Assembly (NCBI RefSeq): GCF_964355755.1
Contig: NC_092670.1
Location: forward strand, 28,509,795 to 28,573,794
DNA length: 64,000 bases
Source: Antedon mediterranea
Taxonomy: Eukaryota; Echinodermata; Crinoidea; Comatulida; Antedonidae
Reading direction: 5' to 3'
Shown here: piece by piece, positions 34,801 to 45,960 of the stretch
Layout: the number at the start of each line of letters is the position of its first letter
How positions within the stretch are numbered: position 1 is the first letter of the stretch
Notes under the pieces: generated by a model
Told to the model about the DNA's origin: nothing
The model's input: the letters and a program-made list of their open reading frames with translations, nothing else
Databases searched by the model: none
Program-made: the position numbers and the translations under genes

Positions 34801-37392
34801 AAAAAACTTGTTAACATAAAAACACAAAAGTGCTTAGAAAAGCTTCAAATCGCATTTGGAGACATTTTAGACCATTTGGTGATTTTCAAAAAAACTTGTT
34901 AACATAAAAACACAAAAGTGCTTAGAAAAGCTTCATATCGCATTTGGAGACATTTTAGACCCTTTTGTGATTTTCGAAAAAACTTGGTTACACAAAAACA
35001 CCAGAAGTGCTTAAAATAGCTTCAAATCGCATTTGGAGACGTTTTAGACCATTTTGTGATTTTCGAAAAAACTTGTTAACATAAAAACACCAAAGTGTTT
35101 AGAATAGCTTAAAATCGCATTTGGAGACGTTTTAGACCAATTTGTGATTTTCGAAAAAACTTGTTAACATAAAAACACCAAAGGGCTTAAAATCACATTA
35201 GAAACCGTTTTAGACCATTTTGAGCATTTCGAAAAAACTTTTCACACAAAAACATCAAAGAGCACAAAATAGCTTAATATCGTATTTAAAAACGTTTTTG
35301 ACCATTTTGAGCATTTCGACAAAAATTATTCACACAAAACAGCAAAGTGTACAGAATAGCTTCAAATCGCATTTGGAGACCTTTTAGACAATTTTGTGAT
35401 TTTCGAAAAAACTTGTTAACATAAAAACACCAAAGTGCTTAGAATAGCTTCAAATCGCATTTTGTGACATTTTAGACCATTTTGTGATTTTCGAAAAAAC
35501 TTGTTAACATAAAAACACCAAATTGCTTACAATAGCTTAAAATCGCATTTGGAGACGTTTTATACCATTTTGTGATTTTCGAAAAAACTTGTTAACATAA
35601 AAACATCAAAGTGTACAGAATAGCTTCAAATCGCATTTTGAGACATTTTAGACCCTTTTGTGATTTTCGAAAAAACTCGGTTACACAAAAACACCAAAGT
35701 GCTTAAAATAGCTTCAAATCGCATTTGGAGACGTTTTAGACCATTTTGTGATTTTCGAAAAAACTTGTTAACATAAAAACACCAAAGTGCTTAGAAAAGC
35801 TTCAAATCGCATTTGGAGACATTTTAGACCATTTGGTGATTTTCAAAAAAACTTGTTAACATAAAAACACAAAAGTGCTTAGAAAAGCTTCATATCGCAT
35901 TTGGAGACATTTTAGACCCTTTTGTGATTTTCGAAAAAACTTGGTAACACAAAAACACCAAATTGCTTAGAATAGCTTAAAATCGCATTTGGAGACGTTT
36001 TAGACCATTTTGTGATTTTCGAAAAAACTTGTTAACATAAAAACACCAAAGTGCTTAAAATCACATTAGAAACCGTTTTAGACCATTTTGAGCATTTCGA
36101 AAAAACTTTTCACACAAAAACATCAAAGAGCACAAAATAGCTTAATATCGTATTTAAAAACGTTTTTGACCATTTTGAGCATTTCGACAAAAATTATTCA
36201 CCCAAAACAGCAAAGTGTACAGAATAGCTTCAAATCGCATTTGGAGACCTTTTAGACCATTTTGTGATTTTCGAAAAAACTTGTTAACATAAAAACACCA
36301 AATTGCTTACAATAGCTTAAAATCGCATTTGGAGACGTTTTATACCATTTTGTGATTTTCGAAAAAACTTGTTAACATAAAAACACCAAAGTGCTTAGAA
36401 TTGCTTCAAATCGCATTTGGAGACGTTTTAGAACATTTTGTGATTTTCGAAAAAACTTGTTAACATTAAAACACCAAAGTGCTTAAAATCACATTAGAAA
36501 CCGTTTTAGACCATTTTGAGCATTTCGATAAAACTTTTCACACAAAAACATCAAAGAGCACAAAATAGCTTAATATCGTATTTAATAACGTTTTTGACCA
36601 TTTTGAGCTTTGCGACAAAAATTATTCACACAAAACAGCAAAGTGTACAGAATAGCTTCAAATCGCATTTGGAGACATTTTAGACCATTTTGTGATTTTC
36701 GAAAAAACTCGTTAACATAAAAACATCAAAGTACTTAAAATCACATTAGAAACCGTTTTAGACCATTTTGAGCATTTCGATAAAACTTTTCACACAAAAA
36801 CATCAAAGAGCACAAAATAGCTTAGTATCGTATTTAAAAACGTTTTTGACCATTTTGAGAATTTCGACAAAAATTATTCACACAAACCAGCAAAGTGTAC
36901 AGAATAGCTTCAAATCGCATTTTGAGACATTTTAGACCATTTTGTGATTTTCGAAAAAACTTGTTAACATAAAAACATCAAAGTGTACAGAATAGCTTCA
37001 AATCGCATTTTGAGACATTGTAGACCCTTTTGTGATTTTCGAAAAAACTTGGTTCCACAAAAACACTAAAGTGCTTAAAATAGCTTCAAATCGCATTTGG
37101 AGACGTTTTAGACCATTTTGTGATTTTCGAAAAAACTTGTTAACATAAAAACACCAAAGTGCTTAGAATAGCTTCAAATCGCATTTGGAGACGTTTTAGA
37201 CCATTTTGTGATTTTCGAAAAAGCTTGTAAACATAAAAACACCAAAGTGCTTAGAAAAGCTTCAAATCGCATTTGGAGACATTTTAGACCATTTTGTGAT
37301 TTTCGAAAAAACTTGTTAACATAAAAACACAAAAGTGCTTAGAATAGCTTCAAATCGCATTTGGAGACGTTTTAGACCATTTTGTGATTTTC
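31878..37392 (-). repeat. 88-bp satellite array, reverse orientation (third block)
   Basis: Continuous reverse satellite with all three monomer types. Shared private variants (GACAATTTTGTG, CGCATTTTGTGACATT and AAATTGCTTACAATAGC) occur near 33900-34080 and again near 35385-35540, marking a recent copy of a ~1.49-kb block. The block ends at GATTTTCGAAA, where the second Chapaev-like element has inserted. No coding sequence is seen. Confidence 0.94.
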
Positions 37393-38706
37393 GAAACACA
37401 GCTGTTTCAACTAGTGTTAAGTTATCAGAAAAAGTCAAGCGCCCTCAGTGTTAGCAGACGAGGCTCTCCCGAGTCGCGCGGACATATAATTTTTGTTTAC
37501 AAACCATTATTTCGCGAACGCCAAATTAAATTTCGCTATCGTGAGTTTTTATGTAGTAAAACATTTTATACAAAACTAAATGATTAAAAAAAGTGTATGT
37601 TCAATTAAAAAATAAATATTTTATTGTTTCTTTACTATAAATTAATAAATAAACCACGATATTGTCCATTTTACTGAAATACTCTCCAGCACATAAACCA
37701 GGAAGTCAAGATAAACTGTGTAAAGAAATGGTAAACAATCGTAAGTAGAAAATATCATTGTATTCTTTACTTTTTTTTGGATATAATTAATTTTTTTAGA
37801 AAAAGAACGAACTAGAATATAGTCCATCATTATTATATAAACAAAATAATACTAGTTTTGTAAATATAGCCTGGTTCAGTTTTTAGTAAAACTCGCATAT
37901 TTTGCAACCCCTTTATACATTGTTATTGTTGTCGGCGAGAAAACGGTTTGGCAATAGGCTTAGAAAGTGCGTTGACGCCCACGATGACCGTGACGGTAAT
38001 GTGGGCCTAGAATAAAGCTAGACCGAAACATAGAAAATTCGTAATAGTTAAACCTTTAATTACCCTAATCATAAAGTTAATCATTATAACTGTTACCAAA
38101 TAATTAATGGCATGTGTTTATAATAATAATTATTGCCCTCCTGGTGCATTTTTAGGCTAGCTGGTGTGACTGAGTGACAGTCACAGCCTAGGCTAGGCCT
38201 TAATAGTAATACATTTGTATAATAATGTTTTAATATTTTGACTATTAGCTCTCTTGTTTGGATTTGTTTGGACACAAAACTGAAGTACTGTAGATTTAAA
38301 AATTGATTTATTTTTAAAGGAAAGTACAGTTGCATCTATTGTTTTTGTAATCAAGATGACATCAGAACCAACAATGTTCCTCAAGCCTGTAGATATCTCA
38401 AGGCCTACAATCATGACTACAAGTTTTTTGTAGACCATGGCAGTGAAAAAAAAAAAGCAAAACAATATCGCACAGTGTTGTTAGGCCATACCTGGTAGAC
38501 ATTGAATTAAACAGGGTAGGTAAATAATCATAACCACCTCTTTAGAAAGTTTAATACACACTCCAAACAATGAAAAGTGTGTTTGTACTTCATATTAAAG
38601 AACAATGTTAGTATAAAATAACTGTCGAAACAAACAATTGTTACAGTAATTTATAAATATACCTCTTTTCTTTATTAAATATTTCCTCAATCAACTATTT
38701 TTCCAG

Positions 38707-39546
38707 GTGTCAATATGTTATAATATTCAACATGCGACAGGATGCTGACATCTTGACTGGTAAATTCAAATGTTGTTTCAACTTTACATTGACATTACAT
38801 AATAACTCAATTGGTCAAGTTGCTCTTTAAATATACATTGTCCCTTTGAGCCTAGAATTTCAAAATTGTTTATCCTATTTTTATGCATAATAAAGCAAAC
38901 CTTTGGCTGGAACTTATTTTCCTATGAATTATCCATATATTATTATCATCTGCTACAAGAAATAGTTGTTAACATTTTGAAAATATAATAATTTTGATGC
39001 TCATTTTTCATGCAGATTGACATTTATTTGGTTGACCAATATTGTTTAATCTCAGGTGATCATCTAGCAGAAAGAGAAAATCAGAAGCTGCAGCACATCG
39101 ACATGCTACAAAGTACAATGATTAAAATCCAGTCTTTAGAAAAGAATCTTGAGCATTTAAGAAATGAACTCTCAGTGTCACTTGTGACAAAACAGCATAG
39201 TAAGATTGCAGAGACTGGCCACAGAATAAATCTAAAAGAACAAGAGGTCAAAGACTTGGTCAGTCCTACATTATATACCTTTAAAATTATGTCTAAAACA
39301 TGCAATACTATAAAAATGAATGCCATATTTCTTTTATATATTTTATATAGCGAACTACTATGAACCAAGAGATTTGAAACTGGACCTCTATGTACAAAAA
39401 TGGACGAGGTATTTAAATTCCTCGACAGCAGTACCATGGAAAGAGTTTTGTGGGAAATCATGAAGTCACATCTGACGTTTATTTCACCTGAGATCCAGCA
39501 TGAAGTAACTAGGCCGGTAACTAAGTGCAGAAAAGTTGAGGAATAG
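38707..39546 (+). CDS. Three-exon gene-like cassette inside Chapaev-like copy 2
   Basis: Counterpart of the cassette in copy 1. Candidate exons are 38707-38759, 39056-39258 and ~39370-39546, with the same acceptor and donor sequences. Here the third exon stays open (MDEVFKFLDSSTMERVLWEI ... RKVEE, then TAG), giving a hypothetical protein of ~140 residues with a central coiled coil. Changes between copies in the coiled-coil exon include V-to-I, E-to-K and L-to-I, so there is no clear sign of purifying selection. The protein family is not recognised. The exon-3 acceptor (CCAAG|AGATTT) is weak, and the alternative TATATAG|TGAAC would end the protein at once. Coordinates span introns. Confidence 0.4.
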
Positions 39547-39709
39547 TTTGCTATTTCTCAGTTAATTGTTACAGTATTGCATATTATTATGTACAGTATA
39601 CTGTATGAATGGTAGTATTTTTTGTGTTATTGCTAGAACAATGATTTTGTGAATATTTAACAAATGGTATATGAATTGTAATTGAATTTAATTTTTTGGA
39701 AGTTATTTT

Positions 39710-40600
39710 ATTTTAATTTGGTTTATATATATTATTGATTGATAACGGAAATTGATGTTATTTACTGATTTAGATTGTGATTGCATATACAATACAAATA
39801 TGAAAGAAATATGCATTTATAATTAAATATCTAATGTCACAGTACTCTATAGCTTCTTTCTATTAATATATTACAGATCTTTGACTAAGACATGCTAGGT
39901 AGGCTGCTAGCCTTTAACCTGCTGATGATGTAGCCTAGCCTATATATAGTATAGGCCTAGCTAGGGATGTAACCTGGCCTACTCTGTACTCCTATCTCCC
40001 AATATGAATGATTATTAAAAAAGCTTAGGCCTAGGCTAGGCCTAATTTTTAATTAGGACCAGGAACAAGTAATTAATCAGCTTTATAACAGGTCAACTGT
40101 CATTTAGGCCCCCGAATAGACATGTTTACGTGTTAAAAATAAACAGTTATTTTATTTTAATTTGGTTTATATATTAATAATTATTTATTGATAACGGAAA
40201 TTTATGTTATTTACTGATTTAGATTGTGATTCATTGCATATCAAAATAATAAATATACAATACAAATATGAAAGAAATATGCATTTATGATTAAATATCT
40301 AATGTCACAGTACTCTATAACTTCTTTCTATTAATATATTACAGATCTTTGACTAAGACATGCTAGGTAGGCTGCTAGCCTTTAACCTGCTGATGAGGTA
40401 GCCTAGCCTATATATAATATAGGCCTAGCTAGGCCTGTAGCCTGGCCTACTCTGTACTCCTTTCCCAATATGAATGATTATTAAAAAAGCTTAGGCCTAG
40501 ACTAGGCCTAATTTTTAATTAGGACCAGGAACAAGTAATTAATCAGCTTTATAACAGGTCAACTGTCACTCAGGCCCCCCGAATATACATGTTTACGTGT
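39710..40600 (+). repeat. ~444-bp tandem duplication inside Chapaev-like copy 2
   Basis: Two copies begin with ATTTTAATTTGGTTTATATA at 39710 and about 40154, the counterpart of the duplication at 21691-22598. The short palindromic GCCTAGGC stretches vary in length between copies. Confidence 0.82.
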
Positions 40601-41005
40601 TAAAAATAAACAGCCATTAGTCTTACACAGCTGGTTTTAACCACGCAAGGGGCCTGGGCATAGCCTATTATAAGCTAGCATAGGAAAAAATCCAGCCAGG
40701 CAATATGAATACGATCCTTGTTAAAACATTCAAGGATAACTAAAGTATCCAACTAAATCAAAGAATTCAACAGAAAAAATTATTTTTAAACTGATATGGA
40801 AAACAACATTTATACCTACTTTTTAAATGTATCACTTGAGAAAAAAAACTGGCGTTGGGTGTACAATTTTCAATTACATTACCTCTTAAAATCCACGTGA
40901 TAAAACGACGACAACATGTTTTTCACCTTCATCCAGGGTTGTTCTAATGAATATTCATTATATTTCTGACTTTCGCGGTCTTTATTTGTTTTTATTGGCT
41001 ATTAA

Positions 41006-42048
41006 CACTTTGACTGCCAAAGGTTTTTCAAGTTAGAAAACTGCCATCGCCAGCGTTTATAGCCCAATTCGATGTTTTTATTAAAGCTGATTGAAACTAT
41101 GTATGTGATCTGATTTACTTGTAATTTAGACAAAAATAATCATAAAGATTTTAGCTTTACAATGTTACCAAGAACGATTTTCAAATCGCAATATGTAAAT
41201 CGTAATAGTAAAGTGAAAGTAACCCACTTTTTGAGTTTTTCGTAGTTTTGCGCAAGAAAGTCGAGATATTCGCGATTTTGTGCAAGACATCACAATATGA
41301 AAATATCGCCCGGTGAGATCAACAAACAACGAAAAAGTTACTTACACGGCACCGGTAGGCCTATAAAAACAAGTTATCACTACCGAAAAATGTATTACAT
41401 TTTATAAATCATAAATCTTACATCAATGTTTCGCCAAAATCCACATAGTAAAGACACCAGGCCTAGTTAACTAGGCCAAAAGTTGGTCCGGAACCGTTTT
41501 ACGACTAGGCCTAGGCTATAGCCTAGTACTACTAGCCTAGCTAGTAAACTGATGATAATATTCATACCATTTCTAAACAAGTTTGTTGCGTGAAACACGG
41601 CCACTTACAGTGAAACACCAAAACAATTAGGGTATACATACAATAATAAAATTAAAGACTTCATATTGAAAATTCATCCATAATTTTTTATTCAGATAAC
41701 AAACAAACATGCCAATCCACATAAACCTTGTAATGCTTCGGCGGCATAGCTAGCGCGCGACCGATACACAATGCGCCAAACCATCGCTGTACGCGCTACT
41801 ATGATGCGCGGTGTATGTTATTTCGACAGGCACCATTTTGACAATCGTTCATAACCAGATTAGTTACTTTCAAAAAGTAAAATAATCACGGTCCAGACCG
41901 AATATAGTGTCCATATTTATAGTATATACCAATAATTAACCTATCTACCGGATTTCGTAAAAAAACGCAAAAAACGAAGATCTTCGTGTTTGGCAGTCAA
42001 GCGTTGTGTTTCCAAAAACGAAGATCTTCGTGTTTGGCAGTCAAAGTG
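41006..42048. mobile_element. piggyBac-like non-autonomous transposon nested in Chapaev-like copy 2
   Basis: A 1043-bp insertion with perfect terminal inverted repeats CACTTTGACTGCCAAA/TTTGGCAGTCAAAGTG and a TTAA duplication (41002-41005 and 42049-42052). The empty site is present in copy 1 as GGCTATTAAAAAACAGTCG near 22979, so insertion is certain and post-dates the split of the two copies. A TTAA target and CCCTTTGACTGCC-like ends are typical of piggyBac. The right end is duplicated in tandem: AACGAAGATCTTCGTGTTTG followed by GCAGTCAA occurs at ~41973 and again at ~42016. No transposase is present. Confidence 0.9.
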
Positions 42049-42195
42049 TTAAAAAACAGTCGTTTTATGCTTGATTGCTTCCGGGTTCCTCATGTGGTTT
42101 GTATACAATATGTTTTCGGAATCGCTACTCCATAAAACGCTATGAAACGTTGGGGGCGCTGCACTTAATTCATATTTCTGGAACAGCTGTGGAAA

Positions 42196-45004
42196 AAACT
42201 TGTTAACATAAAAACACCAAATTGCTTAGAATAGCTTAAAATCGCATTTGGAGACGTTTTAGACCATTTTGTGATTTTCGAAAAAACTTGTTAACATAAA
42301 AACACCAAAGTGGTTAGAATAGCTTAAAATCGCATTTGGAGAAGTTTTATACCATTTTGTGATTTTCAAAAAAACTTGTTAACATAAAAACACCAAAGTG
42401 CTTAGAATAGCTTCAAATCGCATTTGGAGACGTTTTAGACCATTTTGTGATTTTCGAAAAAACTTGTTAACATAAAAACACCAAAGTGCTTAGAATAGCT
42501 TAAAATCGCATTTGGAGACGTTTTAGACCATTTTGTGATTTTCGAAATAACTTGTTAACATAAAAACACCAAAGTGCTAAGAATAGCTTGAAATCGCATT
42601 TGGAGACATTTTAGACCATTTTGTGATTTTCGAAAAAACTCGTTAACATAAAAACACCAAAGTGCTTAGAATTGCTTCAAATCGCATTTGGAGACGTTTG
42701 AGACCATTTTGTGATTTTCTAAACAAGTTGTTAACATAAAAACATCAAAGTGCTTAAAATCACATTAGAAACCGTTTTAGACCATTTTGAGCATTTCCAT
42801 AAAACTTTTCACACAAAAACATGAAAGAGCACAAAATAGCTTAATATCGTATTTAAAAACGTTTTTGACCATTTTGAGCATTTCGACAAAAATTATTCAC
42901 ACAAAACAGCAAAGTGTACAGAATAGCTTCAAATCGCATTTGGAGACGTTTTAGACCATTTTGTGATTTTCGAAAAAACTTGTTAACATAAAAACACAAA
43001 AGTGCTTAGAATAGCTTAAAATCGCATTTGGAGACGTTTTAGACCATTTTGTGATTTTCGAAAAAACTTGTTAACATAAAAACACCAAAGTGCTTAGAAT
43101 AGCTTCAAATCGCAATTGGAGACGTTTTAGACCATTTTGTGATTTTCGAAAAAAACTTGTTAACATAAAAACACCAAAGTGCTTAGAATACCTTAAAATC
43201 GCATTTGGAGACGTTTTAGACCATCTTGTGATTTTAACATAAAAACATCAAAGTGCTTAGAATAGCTTCAAATCGCATTTGGAGACGTTTTAGACCATTT
43301 TGTGATTTTCGAAAAAAACTTGTTAACATAAAACATCAAAGTGCTTAAAATCAAATTAAAAACCGTTTTTGACCATTTTGAGCATTTCGCTAAAACTTTT
43401 CACACAAAAACATCAAAGAGCACAAAATAGCTTAATATCGTATTTAAAAACGTTTTTGACCATTTTGAGCATTTCGACAAAAATTATTCACACAAAGCAG
43501 CAAAGTGTACAGAATAGCTTCAAATTGCATTTGGAGACGTTTTAGACCATTTTGTGATTTTCGAAATAACTTGTTAACATAAAAACACCAAATTGCTTAG
43601 AATAGCTTAAAATCGCATTTGGAGACGTTTTAAACCATTTTGTGATTTTCGAAAAAACTTGTTAACATAAAAACACCAAAGTGCTTAGAATAGCTTAAAA
43701 TCGCATTTGTAGACGTTTTAGACCATTTTGTGATTTTCGAAATAACTTGTTAACATAAAAACACCAAAGTGCTAAGAATAGCTTGAAATCGCATTTGGAG
43801 ACGTTTTAGACCATTTTGTGATTTTCGAAATAACTTGTTAACATAAAAACACCAAAGTGCTAAGAATTGCGTCAAATCGCATTTGGAGGCGTTTTAGACC
43901 ATTTTGTGATTTTCTAAAAAAGTTGTTAGCATAAAAACATCAAAGTGCTTAAAATCACATTAGAAACCGTCTTAGTCCATTTTGAGCATTTCGAAAAAAC
44001 TTTTCACACAAAAATATCAAAGAGCACAAAATAGCTTAATATTGTATTTAAAAACGTTTTTGACCATTTTGAGCATTTCGACAAAAATTATTCACACAAA
44101 ACAGCAAAGTGTACAGAATAGCTTCAAATCGCATTTGGAGACGTTTTAGACCATTTTGTGATATTCGAAAAAACTTGTTAACATAAAAACACCAAAGTGC
44201 TTAGAATAGCTTCAAAATGCATTTTGTGACATTTTAGACCGTTTTGTGATTTTCGAAAAAACTTGTTAACATAAAAACACCAAATTGCTTAGAATAGCTT
44301 AAAATCGCATTTGGAGACGTTTTATACCATTTTGTGATTTTCAAAAAAACTTGTTAACATAAAAACACCAAAGTGCTTATAATAGCTTCAAATCGCATTT
44401 GGAGACGTTTTAGACCATTTTGTGATTTTCGAAAAAACTTGTTAACATAAAAACACCAAAGTGCTTAGAATACCTTAAAATCGCATTTGGAGACGTTTTA
44501 GACCATCTTGTGATTTTAACATAAAAACATCAAAGTGCTTAGAATAGCTTCAAATCGCATTTGGAGACGTTTTAGACCATTTTGTGATTTTCGAAAAAAA
44601 CTTGTTAACATAAAACATCAAAGTGCTTAAAATCAAATTAAAAACCGTTTTAGACCATTTTGAGCATTTCGCTAAAACTTTTCACACAAAAACATCAAAG
44701 AGCACAAAATAGCTTAATATCGTATTTAAAAACGTTTTTGACCATTTTGAGCATTTCTACAAAAATTATTCACACAAAACAGCAAAGTGTACAGAAGAGC
44801 TTCAAATCGCATTTGGAGACGTTTTAGACCATTTTGTGATTTTCGAAAAAACTTGTTAACATAAAAACACCAAAGTGCTTAGAATAGCTTAAAATCGCAT
44901 TTGGAGACGTTTTAGACCATTTTGTGATTTTCGAAAAAACTTGTTAACATAAAAACACCAAAGTGCTTAGAATAGCTTCAAATCGCATTTCGAGACGTTT
45001 TAGA
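42196..45004 (-). repeat. 88-bp satellite array, reverse orientation (fourth block)
   Basis: Reverse satellite resumes after the second Chapaev-like element and ends at GTTTTAGACCA, where the GA-rich ~19-bp repeat begins. A ~1.3-kb block near 43190-43400 recurs near 44470-44660, sharing GAATACCTTAAAATCGC and a shortened GTGATTTTAACATAAAAAC monomer. No coding sequence is seen. Confidence 0.93.
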
Positions 45005-45668
45005 CCAGAGAGACACAGATTAGCGAGAGAGACACAGATCAGCGAGAGAGACACAGATCAGCGAGAGAGACACAGATCAGCGAGAGAGAGAGAGAGACAG
45101 ATCAGAGAGAGAGAGAGAGAGAGACAGATCAGCGAGAGAAAGACAGATCAGCGAGAGAGAGAGACAGATCAGCGAGAGAGAGACAGATCAGCGAGAGAGA
45201 GAGAGAGAGAGAGACAGATCAGCGAGAGAGAGACAGATCAGCGAGAGAGAGAGACAGATCATCGAGAGAGAGAGACAGATCAGCGAGAGAGACAGATCAG
45301 CGAGAGAGAGAGAGAGACAGATCAGCGAAAGAGAGACAGATCATCGAGAGAGAGAGACAGATCAGCGAGAGAGAGACAGATCAGCGAGAAAGAGACAGAT
45401 CAGCGAGAGAGAGACAGACCAGCCAGAGAGAGACAGATCAGCGAGAGAGAGACAGATCAGCGAGAGAGAGACAGATCAGCGAGAGAGACACAGATCAGCG
45501 AGAGAGAGATAGATCAGCGAGAGAGAGATAGATCAGCGAGAGGGAGATAGATCAGCGAGAGAGAGAGATAGATCAGCGAGAGAGAGATAGATCAGCGAGA
45601 GAGAGATAGATCAGCGAGAAAGAGATAGATCAGCGAGAGAGAGATAGATCAGCGAGAGAGAGATAGAT
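45005..45668 (+). repeat. GA-rich minisatellite (GATCAGCGAGAGAGA type), left block
   Basis: Repeats of ~15-21 bp built on AGAGACAGATCAGCGAGAGA, shifting to AGATAGATCAGCGAGAGAG toward the right. A 195-codon frame runs through it but encodes only an Arg/Glu/Gln/Asp/Ser repeat derived from the unit, so it is not a gene. The array is interrupted by the LINE and continues at 52653. Confidence 0.92.
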
Positions 45669-45960
45669 CGAAGAAATTTGGTTAATGCAATCTAGGAACA
45701 ATGAAGCGCAACCAGTACGCTACTTGAAAGATATCTCTTACTTCAACGCCTAGGCCGACGGATAGGAAAAAAAGTTGTACCATACGATCTATACAGGGTT
45801 AGTTTGGCCCTTTTCATTGCTGTGACCTCAAACGATCGTACCGCGTCTTTTCTGCCTTCTAATCGGCCAATCAGTGCGAGGCGTCGTTGTGCTAGGCAAC
45901 AGTACTTTCTATTGTCTTCTTTTTTCCATTGAAATCGTACAAATACCACTGAATAGCGAG

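Larger units (their letters stand above)
37397..42191 (+). mobile_element. Chapaev-like DNA transposon, copy 2 (with nested piggyBac-like element)
   Basis: Same element as 19401-23125, with ends CACAGCTGTTTC and GGAACAGCTGTG. It is flanked by a GAAA duplication (37393-37396 and 42192-42195). The satellite target GATTTTCGAAAAAACTTG is restored when one GAAA is removed. Length is 4795 bp, or ~3748 bp without the nested element (41006-42048 plus one TTAA). The two copies differ by scattered substitutions and small indels. Both lack a recognisable transposase. Confidence 0.82.

Noticed and set aside
44963-45550. 195-codon frame rich in Arg, Glu, Gln and Ser
   Set aside because: It begins in satellite and is then a direct translation of the GA-rich minisatellite. 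No non-repetitive segment supports a protein.
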